A DNA stretch of 64,000 bases, taken from NCBI GenBank assembly GCA_905221605.1, contig CAJNDS010002328.1, forward strand, positions 374,001 through 438,000, in the 5' to 3' direction. This DNA comes from Symbiodinium natans. Taxonomy: Eukaryota > Sar > Dinophyceae > Suessiales > Symbiodiniaceae. Position numbers and translations under genes: made by a program. The notes under the pieces were generated by a model that made no database searches, was not told where the DNA came from, and was given only the letters and a program-made list of their open reading frames with translations. Positions 10,709 to 19,800 of the stretch are shown here, piece by piece (positions within the stretch are counted from its first letter, which is position 1; each line of letters starts with the position of its first letter).

Positions 10709-11755
10709 ATGAACCCTCGAAGAGAGGCGCTGGCCGCGGCCGGGCTCGGCAGCCAGGATCTTAACTTCGCCCAGGAGCTGGTTAAGGCGCTGAGAAAGCG
10801 GCGGGATTTCGACAAGGCGTTCCGGGTAATGGAGCGTACATTCGCTTTGCGGAGAGAGCTGTTAGACCGACAGAGGAAGGTGCTGGCGGGTGTCGCAGCG
10901 CCCCGCCGTCCGACGGGGCAGCGGCTTGTGCCGCAGCTGCTTCTTGAGAAGGCGGACCCCAGCGCTCCGGACTGGCTGGGCAACACAGCCCTCACGCTGG
11001 CTGCCACGAAGGGCTTCTTGGGCGCGGTGGAAGCCTTGGTGCAGGCCGGGGCCGAAGTGGAGGCCTCCAACGAGAACGGCTTCACGGCCCTCATCTGCGC
11101 TGCCTTGAACGGCCACCTGGAGGTGGTGGAGGCCTTGCTGAAGGCCGGGGCCCAGCTGGAGGCCCGCAGCAAGGATGGCCTCACGGCCCTCATAAGGGCT
11201 GCCGACAGCGGCCACTTGAAGGTGGTGGAGACCTTGCTGAAGGCCGGGGCTCAGCTGGAGGCCCGCGATGAGCATGACTGCACGGCCCTCACCTGGGCTG
11301 CCGAGAACGGCCGCCAGGCGGTGGTCGAGGCCTTGCTGAAGGTCCGGGCCGAGGTGGAGACACGCAGTAAGGATGGCCGCACGGCCCTCATGAACGCTGC
11401 CGACAACGGCCACCTGGAGGTGGTGGAGGCCTTGCTGAAGGCCGGGGCCGAGGTGGAGACCCGCGAGGAGCATGGCCGCACGGCGCTCATCCGGGCTGCC
11501 TTCGAAGGTCATGTGGCGGTGGTGGAGGCCTTGCTGAAGGTCGGGGCTGAGGTGGAGATCCGCGACAAGGGAGGCGCCACGGCCCTCATGAGGGCTGCCA
11601 TGAAAGGCCACCTGGCGGTGGTCGAGGACTTGCTGAAGGCAGGGGCCAAGGTGGATGCATGCGACAAGAAAGGCAAGACAGCCGTCTTCTATGCGGAAGT
11701 CGGAGGGCACCAGCAGATTGCGAACATCCTGAGGAAGGACCTCGCGGCCCAATGA
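10709..11755 (+). CDS. Ankyrin-repeat protein, eight repeats, intronless
   Basis: 348 residues in one frame; ATG in the context GAGGCCATGA. Residues 1-88 are a charged helical N-terminus rich in Arg, Lys and Leu with no domain I recognise. From about residue 89 there are eight 33-residue ankyrin repeats of the form G-x-TAL-x-x-AA-x-x-GH-x-x-VVEALLKAGA-x-(V/L)E, the last degenerate and followed by a short tail. Repeats 2-7 are very alike at DNA level (99-bp periodicity), which suggests recent internal duplication. Ankyrin stacks mediate protein binding, so the partner cannot be read from sequence. Together with the 400-codon ORF upstream it forms a pair flanked by direct repeats. Confidence 0.92.
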   Translation: MNPRREALAAAGLGSQDLNFAQELVKALRKRRDFDKAFRVMERTFALRRELLDRQRKVLAGVAAPRRPTGQRLVPQLLLEKADPSAPDWLGNTALTLAATKGFLGAVEALVQAGAEVEASNENGFTALICAALNGHLEVVEALLKAGAQLEARSKDGLTALIRAADSGHLKVVETLLKAGAQLEARDEHDCTALTWAAENGRQAVVEALLKVRAEVETRSKDGRTALMNAADNGHLEVVEALLKAGAEVETREEHGRTALIRAAFEGHVAVVEALLKVGAEVEIRDKGGATALMRAAMKGHLAVVEDLLKAGAKVDACDKKGKTAVFYAEVGGHQQIANILRKDLAAQ

Positions 11756-11941
11756 GGCCCTGGAGAAGTCAGCAGGCGCCATGAGCCCAGAAGGTTTGTG
11801 CAGCAGGACGGCATTGTCCGGTGCACTTGCCCTCCAGAGCAAAAGGTTTGTGCACATTGCGGAGATTGCTCGACGCAGGCTGAGTTAGTCGAAATGATCC
11901 TGCAGTCCTCCCATCACATATTTCTGTTCGTGGCTGGCTTT

Positions 11942-12146
11942 CTCTGATTCACATGCCCCGCAGCCTAAGATCTTCATGCATTGGCGCAATGCGGATGGCA
12001 ACATGGCAACTCCTTAGCCCAGCACTGTCTTACAAGCCAGCATCACATCTTTGAGCCCAGTGTGGTGTGGCAGTGTTGCGAGCAGCGCGGCTTCTTCTGA
12101 CCCACTCCAGTACACATTGAAAGTATGTGGTGCGATGGTTGGTAGA
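11942..12146. repeat. Right copy of the ~205-bp direct repeat
   Basis: Counterpart of 9134-9342 in the same orientation. It lies about 190 bp after the ankyrin stop codon, so the two copies bracket both intronless genes (about 2.6 kb between copies). It differs from the left copy by scattered substitutions and several 1-4 nt indels, so the duplication is not very recent. It contains no long ORF. Confidence 0.9.
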
Positions 12147-12840
12147 GCGGCATAGCTGATGGCTCCGGCTGGAAGGTCAGGTCTGTTCAGCATGGATCAA
12201 CCGGCGGCGTTGATAGGAATCTTCCAAGGTATCTGTGTGTTAAGCCTTCCGACTGCAGTTGTCTTCTCTGTTAGGGACTTGTAGGTAGTTGTAGATGAAA
12301 TTGCCACGTGAGTCGTCAACATTGCATTGGGTGCAGGATCCGTACGATTCGGATTGCAGATGTCGTCAAGGTGCGCGGCAGCTAGAAAAAACTCAAAGAA
12401 CCCACCTTCAACACTTGGAGTAACTTGCTCCTGTGGTGCTTAACGCGAGGGATGCCCGAACCTGATTTGGCTGTCACAGCATGGCGCCAGCGGCATGGTC
12501 AGGTGTCGGTATCAGTTTTTGCTGCATTTGTTGAAGCCGATTCGTATGACGCATGTTCGTTGGGTTAGTGGGTTCTGCGCGGAGGCATTTTCCAAATGAC
12601 CCAGCCCACAGTATCGCAAGCGCAGCAATAACTGCTGCGTTTTTGTGCATCCGTGTTCTACGAGGGAAGGCGCAAAGCGACATCGCAGGACGTGAATGGA
12701 AAACTGCTGCAGCATGCCCACATCTTGCGAAATCGTCGATGTGATCTTTCATATTTAATGGCTACCGCCAGTGCCGCCGACCCCAGACCCAAGACAGTCG
12801 CATTGGGGCGGAAGGCAGGGTGGAGCGCGGGCAGGCGGTG
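12147..12840. other. No gene recognised
   Basis: Short ORFs only, no motif recognised and no convincing exon chain. It lies between the direct-repeat copy and the G-rich minisatellite. Confidence 0.4.
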
Positions 12841-13975
12841 GAAAGGGGGGCGGCGGGGGTGGGGGGTGTGGGGGGTGACGGTAGAGGGTTGGTGTCGGAT
12901 TAGGGAGTTGGGGGCGGAAGGCAGGGGTGGACTGGGGGGCATAGAGATGAAGAAGGAATGAGAGCGGTGAGAGCGGGGGGGCGGTCGGATGGTGCACGAT
13001 GGTGGGAGGGGGTAATGATGAGGGCTGGGGAGGGTTGGTGGGAGGGTTAGGGAGTGGGAGTGGGAGAGGGTGGGGGCGGCTGGCGGAAAGGGGGGCCTGA
13101 CTCATTTGACCAGCTCTGGTGAGAGGGTGTTGGTGGAGTTGGGGGCGGAAGGCAGGGGAGTGATGAGAGCGGGGAGGCGGTTAGGGCGGGCGTCCCTCAA
13201 ACTAGAGATTTGTCAGAGGCGGAGGAGGGGGTAGGGGGCCTAGGAGGGAAGGGATGGGGGGGGGTGGGGGAGGGTTGGGTCAGGGAGGGATGGACTGGGG
13301 GAGGGAGGGGGAGATGAGAGCGGTGAGAGCGGTGAGGGCGGTCAGGGCGGGCATGGACTGGAATCCTTAAAACACTAGAGATTGGTCAGGGGCGGCGAGG
13401 CCTACAGGGTGGGGGGTGGCGGGGGGGTGCGGGGGGGTGGGGGGGGGGGGGGGGGGTGGGGGGGGCGTGGGGTGGTGGGGGGTGGGGGGGTGAGGAGGGG
13501 GGGTTGGGGGGGGGGAGGGGGGGGTGGGGGGGGGGGTGGGGGGGGTGGGGGGGGGGTAGGGGGGGGGTGGGGCGGGGGTGGGGGGGGTGGGGGGGGGGTG
13601 GTGGGGGGGGGGGGGTGAGGGTGAGGGGGGTGGGGGGTGATGGAGGGGGGGGTGTTGGCGGGGGGGGTCAGGGGCGGAGTAGGGGGAGGGTTTACAGGGT
13701 GGGGTTGGGGGGGGTGGGGGGGTGGGGTGGGAGGCGGGTGGGGGGGTGGGGGCGTGTGGGGGGGGGGTGGTCGGGCATGCACTGGCCCTTTAAACCACCT
13801 GAATGGATGGGGTGGGGGGGGTCAAAGGTCCAATTCAAGGCGTCATGGGTGAGGGCGATGGGTGGCGGGGTTTGGGCATGCACTGAAGCCAAACAATGCA
13901 AAAACACTCCAATTCAAGGTGTCATGAGCAGCATGCTGTGAGAGCGGGTGAGGGCGGTGAGGGCGGGGGGTCTTC
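12841..13975. repeat. Long G-rich minisatellite / poly-G block
   Basis: About 1.1 kb of strongly G-biased + strand. A degenerate unit such as GTTGGGGGCGGAAGGCAGGGG recurs near 12906 and 13137, GATGAGAGCGG(TGAGAGCGG) recurs near 13313 and 13937, and GGTCAGGGGCGG followed by ACAGGGTGGGG recurs near 13386 and 13667. The core 13400-13660 is almost only G and T with runs of six or more G. CAATTCAAGGYGTCATG is present twice (about 13831 and 13909). Gly-rich and Pro-rich open frames here are composition artefacts. Base-call and length errors are likely in such sequence. Confidence 0.85.
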
Positions 13976-16070
13976 ACTGACGCCGCCCTGCTACCGCTGG
14001 GGTCGGCGGATCCGCAGAAGCTGATGGAGATGCGTGGTCCAACTGATGGCGGGAGCAGAAATGCTCGTGCACTCAAGTGTCAGCGCGCAAGATGATAAAT
14101 CGATGCCCCGCCGAAGGCTTCAGAACCTTGAAGTACTCTGTCTGTCGCTGCGTTTCTTTACTTGTGGAGTTGCTTCTGTTGCAAAAGGCAGATGTTGTGT
14201 TGCAGGCCTTGGAGATCGTCGCTGAACGTTTGGGTGAAGCAGGAAGCTGCGACACACTGCAGGCGGTCACGAGCCTTGGTAGTCGTCAGTCAGTGTCCGA
14301 AATTGGTTTGCTATTGAGAGCCCGTTCAAGAAATAAACGGTCTTGGAACGGCTGTGTCCCGGCACTCACATCTCCAAGAGTGATGCTGAACTATAGGGTT
14401 CATCAACCTTGAAACGCACTCTTGCGATGTCCTGCGCTGGTGTTTATGTTGCACGTCACTTGCTTCTAGAGGCATGGGCTGATGAGCGCCGTGTCACACC
14501 GTCAGGGCAGCGGCTGACGCCCGAAGCCGTGGAGAAGGCGCGAGGGCAGTGAATCAAACAGCGTTTCAAGCGCAGAAGCCGTCTTGTGCGAATCATCCTT
14601 GTAAGCCGGAGAATTACGCCTGGTTTTACATGTCTTCAAAGCAGGGATCGGTTCGGAGCAAGATTTGCCAGTCGACCCTGAAGACCCAAAGCCGCTGGAT
14701 GCCCCAACGAAAAGAGATGACTAGAACAGATGACCGCCTAAGAAGGGACTATGCCCACCTTACATTGAGGCAGGGAGCTATCGTACCACATTGTACCACC
14801 CTCTCTGTTGTCATCATGTGCATGAAAGATCATGAAAGTGTATGACAGATGCAGCCTCCTTCCGCTCGGCATAGGCAATCGAGATTTGGCAGGTGCAGAA
14901 GGCAGGAAGGTGCAGCCAGTTGTGGTCCTCTGACACGGAGACTCGAGAGAAAAGTAAAGGACAATCAACCAGACGAATTCTGTGCAGGGGAAGTTGGTGA
15001 CAATCACAAGTTGCTGGGTCTACAGGTTGCTTCAAAGCGAACTGCGGGAACGCTGGAGGCTCAGGCAGTCCATAGTGAGTTATGTTTTGGCCCAGAAACA
15101 AGAAAGAGTCGGATTCCGAAATCTGGAAAACTGTGAGCTATTACTATTGATTGACGTTTAACTCTCCCATATTCTATCGAATGTCGTAGTGTCAAGAACC
15201 TCGACGCTTGGACCTACAATGTGTTTTCATGGAAGAAAGGGCCACGCCAAAATGTCAGTTTGCCCACCCCCCAGAAACCGGCGATTCCGGAGATTCGGAG
15301 CGACTGACAACACGCAGCTGTCCTACGCGGTGTGTAAAAAAATCGTTTCCTCAAGCTTGCTGGCAGACAGATGTCGGAGGCTGGAGGTCGGATGACAGCG
15401 GGATGCAAAAGGATTCAAGGGACGAGACCGGTTCCTGGAACCTCTGCATGACCCCGTTGCAGCTCTACGCGAAGTTCTACACGAAAAAGTCCACATGTAG
15501 CCTGGGCAATCAGTAGCAACGGGGACGAAATACTCATCATCATCCTCCTCATCATCATCACCATCATCATCAGTGTACTGTAGCTGCCATCAACGTTCTC
15601 CATTCTTCACTGGCGGGAGGGTTCTACAGTGGTTTGCCAAAATGGTTTCCTTCCAAGTTCGCATGTGTTTTTCGTTGAGTATTCTTGGCATCGATGGCGG
15701 TGGTCGTGGTGGTGGTAGTTCATGCACTTGACTTTCAGCCCGACACCCCTGCAACAGGTCCAGAATGTGCCCACCGCGGTGGGGTAAGGGGTGGGGGCGA
15801 TGTGCTGGGGAGGGTTGTCGCGGGCATCGGCTTGACCCTCAACTGCCCAAGGCTGCAAAACAGCGGTGCTTCTGGAGATCCTGCTTCCGGCAGCCAGGCG
15901 CAAACCCCCGAGGCTGTGCAACGGACCTCTGAGAATGACGTGTGCTTGCTGGGAGGTCCTCAATGCCCTCAATGCAAAGAGGCCAGATGCTGGAATGTGG
16001 AAATTCTGCCCACTTCCAGCTTGTCGGGATCCATATGATGCAGTTTGCCTTTTTTAAGAAAGATGGTGAG
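13976..16070. other. Unassigned stretch upstream of the SNF2 gene
   Basis: No domain recognised. Two short + strand pieces read like protein. One at 13978-14090 contains GSADPQKLMEMRG. One near 14157-14270 contains VVLQALEIVAERLGEAG, a plausible helix. I could not splice them into a family. A CAT/CAC-rich microsatellite lies at 15535-15573. Further 5' exons of the SNF2 gene may lie in the last kilobase. Confidence 0.35.
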
Positions 16071-16836
16071 GCGGAAGCTGACCTATGCGGAGCGAGCGAA
16101 GGAGAGGAAGGCCGAAGAGGCAATGCTTGCGTGCATGCCATATGAGTGTGAGGAGATGTGCATTGTACTGTGCTGTACTTTGTGCGGATCGCCTATGTGA
16201 GGCCGGGTGTTGGAATTGCGGGTTCCTGGTATCCAGGCGAAGCTGCTGGACATAGCGAAGCACAGATTCGAGGAGGTCCTGGCAGAAATCCAAGGCTGGA
16301 TAGAGAGAAGCATAGCATGGCTGCACATAGGCACATGACTGCACGAGCGCGTTGGCCAAGGGCATGCCGAGGAACTACTCCGGCGCCGCAGCCCTGAGGC
16401 CCTGGAGGCGGAAATCTGCAAAAAATGGAGAAATCAAGGTGTCAAAATCAGGCTGTTGATCCATGATGTGCACTTTCCATCCTTCCCCTTTGCTGACGGC
16501 ACCGCCGTTTGAGATCCACAGAACCAAAATCCTGAGCCAGCTTTGCACCCCGGGTACCAACAAAGGCCTCGGTCTCAAGTGCCCCACAGGCCCTTTCCAA
16601 GGATCCGACACATCTCAAGCTTTTCCTCACCGTTTCTCACGTGCCTGGGTTAGGAGTTCCGCCGCACACCCCCGGCTGATCGCCGCGAGCTCTACACCCG
16701 GCTGGTTCACAAAGAGCAGGTCCCGATGCGAGAGTTCGAGTCCTGTCAACAGAGCCTGTCGGTGCCTGCGTTGACGGCGCAGGAGCTTGATGTCTGCCCA
16801 CCAGAAGCTCTGCACGCTGAGCTGCTGCCTCATCAG
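16071..16836 (+). other. SNF2 gene: helical N-terminal exons (HSA-like region)
   Basis: Four exons rich in Arg, Lys, Glu and Leu precede the ATPase. The first reads KLTYAERAKERKAEEAML, the second ends in DIAKHRFEEVLAEIQ, the third includes HAEELLRRRSPEALEAEI, and the fourth RRELYTRLVHKEQVP. Long basic helices before the ATPase fit the HSA/post-HSA region, which docks actin-related proteins in SWI/SNF enzymes. Assignment as HSA is inference from position and composition. The exons join in consistent phase: t|gc, g|gg, then phase 0. Confidence 0.6.
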
Positions 16837-19800
16837 GCCATACGGTGTGTCGAACTTTGGCACCCTTTGGCATCTTCTAGCATCTTGAAGCTGACGGTGT
16901 AGCATGTGTACCTTTCGACTTCGACACGATTCGCAGGTTGAGGGTTTGGAGTGGCTGGCTTCCCTGTATGCAGCGCCCTCAGCTTTCTGAAGCACACCAC
17001 GTCATGCCGAGCAACATGATGCAACACCCCGAGTCGTGTTTTGCCAGGTGAACGATCTGCATGGCATTTTGGCGGCCACCTTCCCGGTTGTCCGGGTGCC
17101 CAAGAAAGTCTCCAGCATGACCGTCGAGAGCCCTAAGGATGAGATGGGGCTTGGGAAGACGATTCAGTCCATTGCCCTGCTGCTCTATCTCAAGGAGCTC
17201 CATGAACCTGCGTTTTGAAGTCAGAAGTGTGCGAAGGGAGTTGCAATCAATGGCAGGAGCGCAAAAGCAATGCTGGGCCACACCTCATCGTGGCCCCCAA
17301 ATCCTGCCTCGGGAACTGGCAGGCTTGGCTGGGCAATGGCTTTGGCAATGGCTTGGCATCGGATTGGCATTGGCTTGGCAAGGCATTCGAGTCACTGTCT
17401 GTCTGCACAGGCCGAATTCAGTCGCTTTGCGCCGTCAGCTACCGTGCATGTCCTCATCGGGGATCAGGTGTGGCATGCGTGTGTGGCTCCCGTGGTTGCT
17501 CTACGTTTCCTTCCCACCTGATCTGGAGACCGCTGGGAACGATTCAAGCCCGGCACAATGATTGCAGGAGGCTCGAGAAGCGGAGCTGTCTGCCTTTGAG
17601 CGGAGCCTGAGCGGCGGCGAGGTCGGCGAGGGTTAGAAGTGAGCAGATCTTGAATGCCTGGGTAGCAGTCGTAGATAGCCGTCGCATCCTTGCAGTGCGA
17701 GTCGAACATGAGCGCGACCTTTCTGCTCTGTGCCAGAGAGTTGCCTGGCAAGTGGCTTGCAGGTCGTGGTTTGTGTCACCAACTACGAGCAGGCCCCGGT
17801 TCGAAGAGAGATCCCAGACATGAACTAGACACTTTGCTTCATCTGCCGGTGAGGTCGGAAGTGCAAGAAGGACCTCCTTAAGGTCTTCTTTTTTGCATAT
17901 GATGCCCTTTTGCAGGTTCACCGCAATGAGCTCCTTTTGAAGACACCCTGGCAGCTGGTCATCGTGGACGAAGGCTGAGAAAAGGCCAGCTTCTTCTCCG
18001 CACACGTTCCTTCGTACTGAGGGCACCGGCTCAAGAACCCCGAGACCTTGCTCCATGCCACCATGGCCCAGCTCAGGCACTTCATGGCGCTTCATGGCAC
18101 TTCCTTGAGCCTGAAACAAGCACGATTTCTTCGAGACTTCAGGGATGGCTCAAGGGAAGTCGGGGGGCGTTCTGTGGCTTCCAGGTGTCGGATGAGACTG
18201 CTGTTGACCGGCACTCCGCTTCAGAACAGCCCGGGTCCAAGTGAATGCCTTGACCGCATTGATCGCATGGATCACCCTTGAAGCTTCAGCTTTGATCCTG
18301 GAAGATGATGAACTAAGTGATGAGAAGTTCAAGCCATTGGCCCCTGCCACTGCCAAGCAACAAGCCAAAAAGGCATAAACAAGGCAGAAGCCAGATGAAG
18401 CCAGCCCTCAACCCTCCACTTGTCAGCCTTAAGCAGCGTCCTTCGGCGCCCAGCATTGTGCACACCAGACTGCCATGGCAGCACGGGAGTGTGCATGGGT
18501 CCCAACTTCCACGTCTTCATGCAAGCTTCAAGTGGGTCACGCTCCTCCTGGCCGAAGCTCGCAGAGAAGGCGTCGCAGCTTGCCCAGAAGGAGCTGTTGA
18601 AGAACAAAGATTCGAGAGCTGATTGAGACCGCTCCAAGAGCCTTCATGGTGTTTTTTGGAAGCGCCCGAACAGTGAAAGGAGGGAGGTTAGCCCGTTAGA
18701 CTCCTCACAAATTGCCTCGCAACCAACTACAGCTGCTTTTTTCCGCAGGAAGGGATGGCTGACATCCCTGAATGCATCTCCGAGAGACGAAGCGCCGAAG
18801 CTGAGGTGTGATTTGCTGCATTCTTCTTCCGAATTGCATAGCTCTCCTCTGCCATATTTCTCGTATCCCTAAATCGCATTCGCTTCTCATCGGAAGGGAA
18901 CCCTTCTTTCCAGCTGCGACGGTCATGCTTCACGCCGCATGTCGCAGGTCCCTGGCCCTCGCAGTGCTGGGGATCTTCCGCTGGCCGTGGAAAGGGCGAG
19001 CTCCGAGAAAGGCAAAAGCAGCTGGAAAAAGCCGTCGGGCAAGTCGAAGTACTCCAAGTCCGCTGGATGACTGGCATTCCGGTCGGCTGAGCACGCTGTC
19101 CTCAGGCCTTGACTGGTCGCGATGCTTTGTATCGGTGTTGTTTGTGGACTCGGCCAGATCTCCGTGCTATGTGCGTGCACGCTTGGCTCAGCGCCTCGCA
19201 GACGCCGCTGCCGAGTGGAACGGCATGGGACGAGTATTGGAGTTCTACGCGTGCTCGACACGAGACGAACCTGACGGCTCTGATGGCTCTGGTATTTCGG
19301 AGCTCTTCTCAGAAGCTGGAGCCGTCAAGGATAGCGTCTCTGAGTTCGCCGAGAATGTGGGGATCGACGAGGAGGAGCTTCAGCAGATCTTGCGAAAGCT
19401 GGGCGCTGGTATGTGGGTAGCCTTAAGCCAGGAAGCCCTGCGTGAGCATGATGTCGTCATTGCTCTAGATGACGATGCTGCAGCTGCCGTTAATGACGAG
19501 CTCGTTCGGCAGGGCTTGCCCGCTGGTTGCATGCTGCTGAGTGACTTTGAGTGGCAGTTGCTACACAAGAAGAAGGCTTTTCTGGAGACCAACTGTGCAG
19601 ATGGCTCTGGTGAGCGATTTCTGACCCCGGCTGCCCTGCAAGCGATGGAGAGGCATGCCTTCGAATTTGGAGAGAGACTTGCCTCTAAGCAGCCAAAGCA
19701 CATTGCAACGCTTGCTACTGGGAAAGGCCGGCCAAGTCCATTGTTGTGCTGGTTTTTTGCCCTTTTTGAGTTTCGGTCCAAGGCATCGGAGTGTCGCCGA

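Noticed and set aside
10862-11857. 331-codon opposite-strand ORF with a repeated LGPGLQQGLHHLQV pattern
   Set aside because: It is the reverse complement of the ankyrin repeats; the periodicity comes from the ankyrin DNA.
13382-13941. Gly-rich and Pro-rich ORFs in the G-rich block
   Set aside because: They arise from base composition; no start context, domain or splice partner.
16725-16745. tRNA T-loop-like GAGTTCGAGTCC
   Set aside because: Lies inside a coding exon of the SNF2 gene and lacks the other tRNA arms.
18240-18378. Open + frame after the TGTPLQN exon reading VNALTALIAWITLEASALI and an acidic tail
   Set aside because: It ends in a stop and does not match the family. The true continuation (SELWALLHYLL) is found in exact phase at 26357, so this is intron.
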